This document shows positions 35,845-44,808 of a stretch of 61,075 nucleotides of DNA, piece after piece. The stretch's first letter is position 1; the number at the start of each line of letters is the position of its first letter. The notes beneath the pieces are model-generated. The model did not search any database. It saw only the letters and a program-made list of their open reading frames with translations, and was not told where the DNA came from. Source of the stretch: Planctomycetota bacterium. GTDB taxonomy: Bacteria > Planctomycetota > Planctomycetia > Pirellulales > Lacipirellulaceae. The translations under genes and the position numbers were made by a program. The stretch spans positions 1 to 61,075 of the forward strand of contig JAADGV010000097.1 of assembly GCA_013152205.1 (NCBI GenBank). Reading direction: 5' to 3'.

Positions 35845-37518
35845 TTATCCGGCGTTGCCTATCCAAGAACGTAAAATCGCTGCCGCTGCGTCGGGATCTT
35901 CGCGAACAATATCTGTCAAATCATCAGTCAAACTCGGACCCTTCTTCAAACGCAACTTGGGTCGGCTGGGGTCATCCGATTCGCTAGATTCGGTCGGCGC
36001 TGACTCGTCATGGTCTTCACCCGTCTCGATTCCAAGCGTAGCGCCGCTGATTACCGGAGCAGGCTCCGAGGGCGGAATTGCTTTAACCATCGAACGAAGC
36101 ATCATCAAGCTAACCATGGCGACAACCGCCATCGTCATGGTGTTAAAGTTTTGCCCTGCCCAGCTAAACGCCTGGCTTGCCGCCGAAGGTGGTTCGATTG
36201 GGTCTGGAGTAACGGTTTCAACGAACGTAACCGTAACGTTCTCAAAGGCTTGTTCAGCTAGCTTCCTCGGCAGCAAAGGGGCGACCAGTTCTTCTACTTG
36301 AGTTCGAATTCCGCCTTCCAGATTCTCTAGTTGGGTATCGATATCATCAGGCAATGGTTGCTTTGGATCGTTGCCTTTCCGAAATTCCTGCTCACGCCAT
36401 ACGCTGATGAGATAAGACTTGGGGATGCTAACAGTCGCACGAATTTTGTCTGGAACCATGCCTGCGAGGACTTCTATTTCGGTTTTCGTGCCCACGAAAT
36501 TCTCAGCTTGGCTCTCATTGCTGGTAGTTTCGTTCTTGACCACCGACTCCGTGGTTTGTTCAGCCGTACGTGTGTTTGCTTGAGCCGTGGCACCAGGGCG
36601 GCCGCCATTCTCGTTTTCCGAAGTGGTGGTGCTGTCTTCGTCGGTGGTTAAACGAAGTGCTGCCACCTCTCCTTCGGGTTGTATGCTTTGTATCGTGTGC
36701 TCCAATCGATTGTCGAGTTCGGCGGTGACTTCAACCCGAGCACCCTTGAAAGCATAAAGATGATTCTCAAGTTTCGCAGTCATGTATTTTTCGTAAGCGA
36801 TACGCTTCTGGTAGTACGGATCATCAAACGATTCCTGAGAAATCTCTTCCCCACCGCCGTACATCGAACCATCGCTGAGATTCGTTACGATCACGTTGTC
36901 TGGCTTTAGGCCTGCAATACCGCCAGCAACCGCCTGTCGAATCCTCTTCATCTGTCGCGGATCAAGAGTTTCACCTGCGGATGGAGAAACACTGACCGTC
37001 GCCGTGGCATTGGTTTTTCTGTTCAAGCCACGAGGCTTTTGGATGTCGAAGATAACAGTCGCATTTTCAATACCAGACATCTTGCTGACAATCATCGAAA
37101 ATTGCTGCTCGCGCGCCGCCTTGAGTCGCTGCTCCCGAGTCACTCGATCAGTAAAAGGCCCTAAGTCGAGGGCTTCTTCAAGCAGCTCATTGAAGTTCGT
37201 TGGCAAAGCACCAGCATCGGCAATGGCAGCAAGATAGGCTGCCTTTTTGCCACGAGGTACTTTGATCCGATCGCCAACACGCTCGTAGCCGCTCAAGTCG
37301 GCTTTCCCAAGTGCGACTTCGATCCGATTTACAGCGCTCGATTGGAGAAATTCGCCGCCAAACAAATATTCGTCAGGACTGGCCGACTGCTGCTTCACCA
37401 AAAAACTTAGACTTACGCCAATCACCCCGACCAGCAGCAGAGCAGTTACCCGCGCAGCCGGGGTCATCGACAGCAGCAGTTCGCGTACTTGGCTAATCGC
37501 CTGATTCAAAAAATCCAT
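35845..37518 (-). CDS. fliF: Flagellar MS-ring protein FliF
   Basis: A 557-residue membrane-ring protein. The first membrane helix is near residues 20-40, and ring-building motifs follow (SPDEYLFGGEF, LDLGPFTDRVTREQ, YGGGEEISQESF). A Ser/Thr/Glu-rich periplasmic insert lies around 285-340, then the second membrane helix (MTMAVVAMVSLMML). The C-terminal FliG-binding tail ends DDLTDIVREDPDAAAAILRS. It is eight bases before fliG. Confidence 0.96.
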   Translation of the reverse strand: MDFLNQAISQVRELLLSMTPAARVTALLLVGVIGVSLSFLVKQQSASPDEYLFGGEFLQSSAVNRIEVALGKADLSGYERVGDRIKVPRGKKAAYLAAIADAGALPTNFNELLEEALDLGPFTDRVTREQRLKAAREQQFSMIVSKMSGIENATVIFDIQKPRGLNRKTNATATVSVSPSAGETLDPRQMKRIRQAVAGGIAGLKPDNVIVTNLSDGSMYGGGEEISQESFDDPYYQKRIAYEKYMTAKLENHLYAFKGARVEVTAELDNRLEHTIQSIQPEGEVAALRLTTDEDSTTTSENENGGRPGATAQANTRTAEQTTESVVKNETTSNESQAENFVGTKTEIEVLAGMVPDKIRATVSIPKSYLISVWREQEFRKGNDPKQPLPDDIDTQLENLEGGIRTQVEELVAPLLPRKLAEQAFENVTVTFVETVTPDPIEPPSAASQAFSWAGQNFNTMTMAVVAMVSLMMLRSMVKAIPPSEPAPVISGATLGIETGEDHDESAPTESSESDDPSRPKLRLKKGPSLTDDLTDIVREDPDAAAAILRSWIGNAG

Positions 37519-37585
37519 CCGTGGACCTTATCTTGCTGTTGTTAGCTTGAGTTCCAAAAAGGTGTGAGCCGCAACTCTGGCACCA

Positions 37586-37888
37586 TCAAACTCGAATGTC
37601 TTTTACTTCCTGATAGACTTGCATCATCTTATTTCGCATTTGCATCATCAGCCGAAATGCGAGATCGGCCTTCTGTACAGCGGTAAGCACTTCAGCCGGG
37701 TTGATCTCGCCCCCGGTCATCAATGTTTCAACGGCATGGTCTGCCTGTTGCTGCATCGAGTTCACATCTTGAATCGAATCGAGCAGCAAATCCTTAAACG
37801 AACCCGCCTGCTCGCTTTGCGGTTTAACCACCGAGGTCGGTGGCAAGCTGGCACTTGTCGAAATCGGGAGACTACTAATAGTATTCAT
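37586..37888 (-). CDS. fliE: Flagellar hook-basal body protein FliE
   Basis: A 100-residue rod-junction protein. The conserved C-terminal half reads VQKADLAFRLMMQMRNKMMQ, then VYQEVKDIRV, which is typical of FliE. ATG 37888 (MNTISSLPIS) is chosen over the longer frame because AGGA lies eight bases before it and the extra residues are not FliE-like. Confidence 0.94.
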   Translation of the reverse strand: MNTISSLPISTSASLPPTSVVKPQSEQAGSFKDLLLDSIQDVNSMQQQADHAVETLMTGGEINPAEVLTAVQKADLAFRLMMQMRNKMMQVYQEVKDIRV

Positions 37889-38003
37889 AGCGACGTCCTG
37901 AATCAGTCGTCGGCGTTGGCCCCCCAACGTCTTGGCTATCTACGTCAACGTGTGCGACAACTCCTTAATTGATAGTGAGTATTGTGATTAATAAGTTGGT
38001 CTA

Positions 38004-38035
38004 CCAGCCGGACCGCCATGCGGTCCAAGGAGCCC
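38004..38035. repeat. GGACCGC-TGGCGGTCC hairpin repeat (copy b)
   Basis: GGACCGCCATGCGGTCC within a block of about 31 bases is the reverse complement of 7756-7787, with one base different. It abuts the stop codon of flgC, inside the flgC-fliE gap of the flagellar operon. Confidence 0.75.
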
Positions 38036-38445
38036 TAAGCCAAAATCTGCAAGGTCCGCTGGCTAAGGTCTTTGGTAATTTCAATAACACCAATGTTCGC
38101 TTCATAAGCTCGGGTTGCTTCCAACGCGTCGACAAACTCAGTCGACATGTCGATGTTCGGATAGGCCACCCAACCAGCTTCGTTGGCATCGGGGTGCCCC
38201 GGATCGTACTTCAAATTTGGTTCGACATTCGCATATTCAACGCTAGAAACTTTAACCCCCTGGCCGCCACCCGTGGTATTGATATTGGTATCAGTTTGAA
38301 AAGTAACATAGCGAGGTGTGTAGGCTTCTAACTCCCCACGCTCATTACGAGTGGTCGACATGTTGGCCAAGTTCGACGAGATGGCGTTGAGCCTCGCTCG
38401 CTGAGCAACCAAAGCACTCGTGCTGACATCCAATGCGTTGAACAT
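38035..38445 (-). CDS. flgC: Flagellar rod protein FlgC
   Basis: A 136-residue proximal-rod protein. It begins MFNALDVSTSALVAQRARLN, followed by AISSNLANMSTT, the standard FlgC start. The C-terminus (VDALEATRAYEANIGVIEIT) is the rod-type helix. It follows flgB by 23 bases. Confidence 0.96.
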   Translation of the reverse strand: MFNALDVSTSALVAQRARLNAISSNLANMSTTRNERGELEAYTPRYVTFQTDTNINTTGGGQGVKVSSVEYANVEPNLKYDPGHPDANEAGWVAYPNIDMSTEFVDALEATRAYEANIGVIEITKDLSQRTLQILA

Positions 38446-38468
38446 GCGGTTTTTACTCCTGTCGTTAC

Positions 38469-38903
38469 TTAGGCCCGTTCGGTGACGGCGGCTCGGAAGA
38501 GACGAAATTGGGCGGTCATCAAACTTAGTGCTAGGTTGTGCTGTTGCTGGTTCTTGCTTATTTCTGCGACTTGCCGTTCGATGCTTACGTCGCTGTTATC
38601 GTGGTACAGGATGCTCTTCATCGATTCTCGCACTTGCTCCATACCGTCGTAGCCTGTCGGCGCGGTCTTGCCCGCCAATTGGGCGTTGATCGCATACGTC
38701 GGCGAAATCATGGATTCTCGTTTTGCTTCTACGGCTTCTTTCAAACGGCTTTGGAATTCTTCTGGCGACAGGTCTCGGGTGCGATATCCTGGTGTGTCAA
38801 AGTTGGCAATGTTGCCTGCCAATACACCATGCCGAGCTTGGGTGAAGTTCACCACTTGCTCAAGCATGGGGACAGTCGACGAATCGAATATCGATGAAAG
38901 CAT
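38469..38903 (-). CDS. flgB: Flagellar rod protein FlgB
   Basis: A 144-residue proximal-rod protein with the motif GVLAGNIANFDTPGYRTRDL and the C-terminal NLALSLMTAQFRLFRAAV helix. It is the first gene of the 20-kb leftward operon. GAGGG lies about six bases before the ATG, and a sigma-54-type promoter lies just upstream (38932-38946). Confidence 0.96.
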   Translation of the reverse strand: MLSSIFDSSTVPMLEQVVNFTQARHGVLAGNIANFDTPGYRTRDLSPEEFQSRLKEAVEAKRESMISPTYAINAQLAGKTAPTGYDGMEQVRESMKSILYHDNSDVSIERQVAEISKNQQQHNLALSLMTAQFRLFRAAVTERA

Positions 38904-38931
38904 CGGTCCCTCGCTTGCTATTAGTTATTAC

Positions 38932-38946
38932 GCAACTTGCATACCA
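38932..38946 (-). promoter_or_regulatory. Sigma-54 promoter for the flgB operon
   Basis: Read on the minus strand, TGGTATGCAAGTTGC fits the sigma-54 pattern TGG-YAYR-N4-TTGC, with GG and GC exactly ten bases apart. The expected start of transcription would be near 38921, about 18 bases before the flgB ATG. The adjacent upstream genes encode a sigma-54 activator and its kinase. Confidence 0.75.
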
Positions 38947-39044
38947 GTTCAGGTTCACCTTGCCCAGCAACTCCAGTTAGGCACCCATAAGTCTCTAGGA
39001 GATCAGGTTTTCCTTGTCTTCCAAATTTCACTAAACTCCTCAAA

Positions 39045-40520
39045 CTACGCCGACCGCTTTTCCTGTGAACCGGCAAAAACTGCCGACGGAATCGGCATTT
39101 TTTGCTGATCGATAGGCGTGGTATCTCGAAACGACTTTGCCCGTGGGGCATAGCCATACGAACGCAATTTTCCGCTTAGGGTTCGCACGCCGATGCCGAG
39201 CGCTTCAGCCGTCTTGGCTCGGTGTCCATCGTAGTGTTCCAACGTGGCAACAATCATCTGTCGTTCCATGTCTTCCAAGCTAGTGCCAACTGGCAATGGT
39301 TCGGCGGAGGTCGAAGCATCGATCTGCTCAGGCTGCTCTAGCCAGGGTCGCAACTCCGCTGCCGAAATCGGTTGGCCGTCATTAAGTACGCACGAACGTG
39401 TGATGATATTCTCTAATTCCCGGACGTTGCCCGGCCAATGGTACGACGCAAACAGTCGTCGGGCATCTGCCTCAAGGGTACAACGGGGCTTTTCCAACCG
39501 CTCAGCAGCACGGCTCAGAAAATGATCGGCCAAGAGTTGCACGTCATCTCCTCGCTCGCGTAGTGGCGGGATCACCAACGGCACCACCGCCAATCGGTAG
39601 TACAAATCCTGACGGAATCGACCTGCAGAGACTTCTTCGCTCAAGTTTCGATTCGTACTAGCGACGACGCGCACGTTGGCCTTTCGTGTTTCATTACAAC
39701 CAACTCGCTCATACGTGCGCTCTTGCAGCACACGCAACAGCTTGGCTTGCAAGGTAAGGTCGATCTCCGTAATTTCGTCGAGCAAGATCGTACCACCCTC
39801 GGCCATCTCGAACCGGCCAACCCGCTCGTCGTCGGCACCCGTAAATGCACCGCGGCGATGACCAAACAATTCGCTTTCGGTAAGTTGTGGCGACAGGGCA
39901 GGGCAGTTCAAACTAACCAGCGGCCCCGTGTGACGCCGGCTCATCTCGTGGAGCGCGCGTGCTACCAATTCTTTTCCTGTACCACTTTCGCCACAGACCA
40001 AAACAGTTTCGTCGGTGGGGGCGACTTGGGCAATTCGAGTGCGGAGTTCGTTCATCTTCACGCTCGCACCTACCAGTCCGAAGTCCGTATCCTCTAGCGA
40101 CAAACTCTTGAATTCGTCGGGAACTAACAAACGGCCACGGGTGATTGCTTGCGAGACGAGTTGTTCAAGCTGGGCAACATCAAACGGCTTTTCTAGGTAA
40201 TCGAAGGCCCCGTGACGCATGGCTTCAACCGCAGACGAAATGGTCGCGTGAGCCGTAATCATCAGCACTTGACCACCATGCTGGCGTTGTTCAATTTGAC
40301 GAATAAACTCCAAGCCGTCCATGCCAGGCATTTGCAGGTCAGTAATGACCACATCGAACGAAGATTTTTCCAACACAGGAAGCGCTTCAACCGCACTGGC
40401 CAAACAGACAACTTCGTAGCCACTATGGCGCAAAACATCGGCGACCGATTCACGCGCTGCTGCGTGATCGTCGACTACCAAAACTCGGCCAGTTGTTTGT
40501 GATTGCGGCAAGCAACTCAT
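39045..40520 (-). CDS. NtrC-type sigma-54 response regulator
   Basis: A 491-residue three-domain activator. The receiver domain has D17/D18, the phosphorylation site D61 (VVITDLQMPG) and K111. The AAA+ domain has Walker A GESGTGKE (177-184) and the sigma-54-contacting GAFTGA loop (224-229) intact. A Fis-type HTH ends the protein (HRAKTAEALGIGVRTLSGKL). The start at 40520 overlaps the kinase stop as ATGA, which settles the choice against the longer frame. By position it is the FlrC/FlgR-like activator of flagellar genes. Confidence 0.95.
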   Translation of the reverse strand: MSCLPQSQTTGRVLVVDDHAAARESVADVLRHSGYEVVCLASAVEALPVLEKSSFDVVITDLQMPGMDGLEFIRQIEQRQHGGQVLMITAHATISSAVEAMRHGAFDYLEKPFDVAQLEQLVSQAITRGRLLVPDEFKSLSLEDTDFGLVGASVKMNELRTRIAQVAPTDETVLVCGESGTGKELVARALHEMSRRHTGPLVSLNCPALSPQLTESELFGHRRGAFTGADDERVGRFEMAEGGTILLDEITEIDLTLQAKLLRVLQERTYERVGCNETRKANVRVVASTNRNLSEEVSAGRFRQDLYYRLAVVPLVIPPLRERGDDVQLLADHFLSRAAERLEKPRCTLEADARRLFASYHWPGNVRELENIITRSCVLNDGQPISAAELRPWLEQPEQIDASTSAEPLPVGTSLEDMERQMIVATLEHYDGHRAKTAEALGIGVRTLSGKLRSYGYAPRAKSFRDTTPIDQQKMPIPSAVFAGSQEKRSA

Positions 40521-41449
40521 GCGGCAACTCCCATCACACGTCGAGGAATATGAATCGTAAATGCCGCACCGCCTTCTGGGCAGTTGCAAGCAGTCACTTG
40601 CCCGCCGTGGGTTTCGGCTATGCGATGCACAATCGCCAATCCCAGGCCGGTGCCGCTATCCTTCGTGGTATAGAACGGCTCGAAAAGTCGGGGCAGTTGT
40701 TCGATATCAATCCCAGGCCCACTGTCGGCAACTTCTAGCTCAAAGCCCTTAGGGCCGCTAAACGAGGTAATTACCAACTCGCCGCCCTCAGTCATTACGT
40801 CGAGTGCATTCAGAACGAGATTCAAAATGGCTCGTCGGAGCATCTCTCGGTCAGCGCTAAGTTGAATGTCTGGAGCAACATCGGTATCCACTCGAATTGC
40901 CTGGGCGTCGAGCTGGGGGCCCATCGATTCGCAAACTTCTTCAACAAGTTCTCGCACGAAGAAAGAATGCCAGTGTGGTTCGCGGTGGGAAGTGAAGCTT
41001 AGGAGATCGTTCACGGTAATATTCAGGGCGGTAAACCCTGCCTCGACTTTGGCTAGAATGTCCATGTTGGCAGAATCATCAGCCAACCGTCGCTTCAAAA
41101 GACTCATGTACAAAGTGACTGGAACCAAACTGTTACGTACTTCATGGGCTACGTGCGATGCCATTCGACCCAGGTCGGCAAGCCGATTTTGTATCGCCAA
41201 TTCGCGATTTTTCGCTTCCAACTCATCCGTAAGTCGACCGACCTCGCCTTGCAACACCTCGTGGGTTTGCTGAAGCCGCACGGTCGCATCATGCCAAGCA
41301 GCCAGCACCGCTTCGAGACTGGCGTCTTGGCTCAATTTTGTCAGGTCAAAGTCGCCCTCGATCGCAGGGGTCTCGGCCTCGGTGTTAGCCGAGGGTTCGT
41401 AGATGCGAATTGCTTCATCCATGGGCATTTTGTCGTTGTCTGTTTTCAT
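40517..41449 (-). CDS. Soluble histidine kinase, FlrB/AtoS-like
   Basis: A 310-residue kinase without membrane segments. A coiled coil (about 60-90) precedes the H-box with H102 (MASHVAHEVRNSLVP). The N-box (NLVLNALDVMTEGG) and G-boxes (VADSGPGIDIEQLP, GTGLGLAIVHRIAETHGG) are intact. The start at 41449 follows the upstream stop by one base. Being cytoplasmic, it should sense an internal signal, probably the state of flagellar assembly, and phosphorylate the regulator whose gene it overlaps. Confidence 0.93.
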   Translation of the reverse strand: MKTDNDKMPMDEAIRIYEPSANTEAETPAIEGDFDLTKLSQDASLEAVLAAWHDATVRLQQTHEVLQGEVGRLTDELEAKNRELAIQNRLADLGRMASHVAHEVRNSLVPVTLYMSLLKRRLADDSANMDILAKVEAGFTALNITVNDLLSFTSHREPHWHSFFVRELVEEVCESMGPQLDAQAIRVDTDVAPDIQLSADREMLRRAILNLVLNALDVMTEGGELVITSFSGPKGFELEVADSGPGIDIEQLPRLFEPFYTTKDSGTGLGLAIVHRIAETHGGQVTACNCPEGGAAFTIHIPRRVMGVAA

Positions 41450-41450
41450 T

Positions 41451-41954
41451 TTACGTGCCTGAAAAAATATCAAGTCGTTGTTCGCCACCAGAGACTTCAA
41501 GACCAGGCATTGCCGTATGGGGGCCTTGCGGTGTCGTCATCTGGTGAGCTTGGTAAGCCCCTCTCGCAGCACTCGACGCTTGAGCAGCTTGCAGTTGATC
41601 GGCGACTTCGTCGCGTCGTACCGTCATTCTTTGTTCGTTGTCACGTTCCATCTGCATAACTTCAGCCAATAGCAGCCGACATTCTTCAGCGAGTTGGGCG
41701 CAATGGGCACGAGCTTGGGGCGAATGCCACTGACGTTGCTCGGGATCTTGGGCATGAAACGGATCTAGCTCTTTCTCAATCGCTTGAATCGCAACGATTA
41801 CCTGGTTCTTGGCCGATAGCAAACGCAACAGCGAAGCCATCTCGCCGGTCGAGATCAACTCCGATTGTTTTTGACCAAGATCTCGCATTTGCACGAGGCA
41901 CGTATGCCTCTTGGAAATCAGATCAGACAGTTTTTCGGTAGAGAGTTGTGTCAC
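41451..41954 (-). CDS. FlgN-like flagellar chaperone candidate
   Basis: A 167-residue helical protein (LSDLISKRHTCLVQMRDLGQ, then LLRLLSAKNQVIVAIQAIEKEL) whose pattern resembles FlgN, the export chaperone for FlgK and FlgL. The C-terminal 40 residues are Gln/Pro-rich and probably flexible. The gene lies one base upstream of the kinase gene. If correct, a chaperone co-transcribed with the regulatory pair could report on export. No hook-filament junction genes are in the window. Confidence 0.6.
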   Translation of the reverse strand: MTQLSTEKLSDLISKRHTCLVQMRDLGQKQSELISTGEMASLLRLLSAKNQVIVAIQAIEKELDPFHAQDPEQRQWHSPQARAHCAQLAEECRLLLAEVMQMERDNEQRMTVRRDEVADQLQAAQASSAARGAYQAHQMTTPQGPHTAMPGLEVSGGEQRLDIFSGT

Positions 41955-42024
41955 AGATTCAAGACTGGTGTTTTTATTCGATTGGGATTAACTACAAAAC
42001 AATGTTTTCCATCTCTCAGCTTGC

Positions 42025-44466
42025 TCACCACTTTTCCATTTCATTCAGAAGACTTGCCCATTTCTCTCGATTGAAATTCGTGGCGACCTTAAAGTTGGTG
42101 TCTTTGGGTAATCGTCCAAGAACAAGCTTCGCTTGGGCGATAGTCCCGCGAGCCTTAATCGGTTGGTTCAAGCGTCGCCAACAGTTCGCGATATGAACAA
42201 AGCTTTCAAGCACGAAGGGTTCATCCTGGAATAGTGTCGAGACATTGCCGTAAGCAATTCTTGCCTCGAAAAAGCGATTGAGTTGAAAAAGCACGGAGCC
42301 CTGCATCATGTAGCAGTTACGACTCAAGGCTTTGAGTAGCATGTTGCTATCGCTATAATCATGCACCGAAATTTGCTTTTGAACCACACGGTAGTTTTCT
42401 AAAGCAGCTTCGAGCTTCTCGTCTCTTGCCTTGCGGTTTTTCAATCGCTCGTTCTCTGTTTTGGCTAAACGCATTTTCTTGCTCGGTTCTTTGGCCGAAC
42501 TGTGGTAGGCACGGGCAATCGTGTACCGCGCCAGTAATGTTCGCGATGCGTTTGGGTAACGCGTTACGGCTTCGTCCAGCATCTTGATAGCATCCTCAAA
42601 TTGATTCTGCTCGTAATAAAGTTCTCCAAGTGCAAAAAGCGAATCTCGCCATTCGGGGCTAGCCGGTGTTAGCTCCTCTCCTCGCAAGTTAGTCAACAAC
42701 AAGTCGCGGGCTTTGTCGATCTGGCCATTGTGGCGGTAGGCCCGAACGCATTCGAGACGAGCTTGGTAGACCGCATCGCCGCGTGGATGCATGGCGATAC
42801 ACTCTTGAAGAGCTACGATTGCCTTGTCGTTTTCTTTCGTTGCCAGCAAACATTGCCCAAGCTGCAATAATGCGGCTGCATTGTATTTGCGTGACTCATG
42901 ATGCAGATACTCCTCCAGCACTCGAGCCGCGTTTGTATAGCTTTGACCTCGGAAGTAGTTGTCAGCAGATAACCACAGGTCGTCCGTAAATTTCGCGGTG
43001 GCAAATCGTAACCGAGCCAGGGTCTCGTAAGCTCTTCCTGCCGCACGAAGGTGATGACGCCCAGTAGATGCGTGCTCCGCAGTATGGGTACTTTGATCTT
43101 TAGTCGATTCGGCCAGACGATAGTTCCCCCAGGATTCGTACGTTTTCGCTTGGAGTTCGGTGACTTCAATTTGATTGAATAACGGTAGAAATAGATCAAC
43201 CAAAAGAACAGCTTGCTCGAACTGTTTTGACTTTACGAAGTACGCGTGGGCCAGCAGGAGGCGTTTTTTGAGTTCAGACAACGATAGCAGCCGGTTAACA
43301 TAGGTTGCCGGTTCACCAACAGTTTCTAGCACCGTACGATAGCCTGCGAGCGCGTGCTCTACTTGACCATTCACTCGGGCTAGGTCGGCTCTCGCTATGG
43401 TGGCGACAATGCTCTCCTCGGTATCGCCATACAACTTGCTTATACGGTCGTATTGCTCGACCGCACTTGCCGTGTCACCACGGACTTCATGGCTCCGCCC
43501 GATCCAATACATCGATTCGCGTGTAAGCTTGCCGTTTAGCGGTTCTAAACGCTGCGCTTCTCGCAAATCATTCACCGCTCGATTTAGCAGCGAGGTTCGC
43601 GCTTCGTTATCTACGAAGGGCTTTTCTGCGGCCGTAATCGCTAAACGTCCAGAGACAATTTTTAGCAATGCCGGGTGAGAGAAATCGCTGCTAATCGAGT
43701 CGAGTTGTGCAAACGCTTCTTCAACTTTTCCAAGTCGCCCAAAGATTCTTGCCCGAATGATCTGCGCAGCGGCACGTTTGGCATCGGGGAGTGATGGGTC
43801 TTTCAGTACCTGCTCATTATGTCTTAACGCGGCTTCAAGGTCGGGATCGGGAGTCGCCAAATTCGCATCGGTTAGCAGCGAGTGAAGTTCGGTCGTTGGC
43901 AACCGATCGTCTTCGAGCAAGTTCTCTAGGATATCGATTCCTGCTTGCGGTTGATTGCCGCGAATCAGGCTTACCCCCAGCAGATACTTGAGCGCCCCCT
44001 CTCGGATCGGGGGGACACCCAGGACTTGGGCCTTCTGCAAATACCGGGCAGCGATCAGGTAGACCGCCCGCTTGCGATCGATCGACCATTCATCTTCCGC
44101 TTCCGAAGCTTTTACAGCACCAAGAACATACAGCGCAGATCCAAACGTCAGCGAAGCATCTTCTTGTTGCTGCATTCGTCTGACGATGCTTCGTGCTTCT
44201 TCATAGTTGCGGTTGTCGAGAGCCTCTAGGGCACGGGCGAGCGTGGCGGGGTCTTCTACCGTAATTGCAAGACGAGCCACATAGCTCCACGCCGTAAACA
44301 GACTACCCAAGCCGATTAAGGCCAGAGAACCAGCAATAACCATGCGCAGACGACTACGTTTTACCCACAGAATCAGCGCAGCGATCCGACCTTGCAATCT
44401 CGATGCTTTGAGAGCAGCGGGTTGGTCAGACGCAGCTTTTTCAGGTTGTTGCGGTTCGTCGGCCAT
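42025..44466 (-). CDS. Large membrane-anchored TPR protein
   Basis: About 813 residues from ATG 44466 (MADEPQQPEKA). There is one membrane segment (MVIAGSLALIGLGSLFTAWSYVA) near residues 45-70, then TPR-type repeats to the end (LEALDNRNYEEARSIVRRM, ARVLEEYLHHESRKYNAAAL, LGELYYEQNQFEDAIKMLDE). The frame runs to 44610, but a probable promoter lies over that part. It heads the regulatory operon TPR-FlgN-like-kinase-regulator. Its link to flagella is by context only. Confidence 0.8.
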   Translation of the reverse strand: MADEPQQPEKAASDQPAALKASRLQGRIAALILWVKRSRLRMVIAGSLALIGLGSLFTAWSYVARLAITVEDPATLARALEALDNRNYEEARSIVRRMQQQEDASLTFGSALYVLGAVKASEAEDEWSIDRKRAVYLIAARYLQKAQVLGVPPIREGALKYLLGVSLIRGNQPQAGIDILENLLEDDRLPTTELHSLLTDANLATPDPDLEAALRHNEQVLKDPSLPDAKRAAAQIIRARIFGRLGKVEEAFAQLDSISSDFSHPALLKIVSGRLAITAAEKPFVDNEARTSLLNRAVNDLREAQRLEPLNGKLTRESMYWIGRSHEVRGDTASAVEQYDRISKLYGDTEESIVATIARADLARVNGQVEHALAGYRTVLETVGEPATYVNRLLSLSELKKRLLLAHAYFVKSKQFEQAVLLVDLFLPLFNQIEVTELQAKTYESWGNYRLAESTKDQSTHTAEHASTGRHHLRAAGRAYETLARLRFATAKFTDDLWLSADNYFRGQSYTNAARVLEEYLHHESRKYNAAALLQLGQCLLATKENDKAIVALQECIAMHPRGDAVYQARLECVRAYRHNGQIDKARDLLLTNLRGEELTPASPEWRDSLFALGELYYEQNQFEDAIKMLDEAVTRYPNASRTLLARYTIARAYHSSAKEPSKKMRLAKTENERLKNRKARDEKLEAALENYRVVQKQISVHDYSDSNMLLKALSRNCYMMQGSVLFQLNRFFEARIAYGNVSTLFQDEPFVLESFVHIANCWRRLNQPIKARGTIAQAKLVLGRLPKDTNFKVATNFNREKWASLLNEMEKW

Positions 44467-44580
44467 TCGGATACTTGAGGGAAGGGCGTTATCAATTTTC
44501 GTTAACTGCCATAGAGCCAAACGCGACCATGCCGCGAAAATGCAGGCAGTCGCTCCTCCGACAGAGAGAAAAGCGGAGGG

Positions 44581-44610
44581 CTTGTACCGAAAATCTTCCC
44601 CAGTTGTCAA
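44581..44610 (-). promoter_or_regulatory. Possible sigma-70 promoter of the TPR-regulatory operon
   Basis: On the minus strand, TTGACA (44610-44605) is followed after 18 bases by TACAAG (44586-44581). The -35 box is consensus and the -10 box matches in four of six bases. It would start transcription about 105 bases before ATG 44466. Confidence 0.45.
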
Positions 44611-44618
44611 TCCAAATT

Positions 44619-44637
44619 AAAGTGGCGAAGCCACTTT
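44619..44637 (-). terminator. Hairpin terminator after the hydrolase-like gene
   Basis: AAAGTGGC and GCCACTTT form an eight-base-pair stem with a three-base loop. On the minus strand it is followed by AATTT. It lies about 170 bases after the hydrolase-like gene and directly before the promoter of the next operon. Confidence 0.5.
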
Positions 44638-44808
44638 GCCGACAGCCACCGAAGAAAAAGAAAGCAGCAGCACACCCTTAGCGAGGGCGGCCACGCCATT
44701 ACGGCCTGAGAACGGCCAAACTGAATAGTAGCACCCAAAAAATCGGCAAACGCTAGCACACCCAGATTTGTTGCGAGCTAAGAACCTCGCACAGAAAAAA
44801 TTCGAGGC

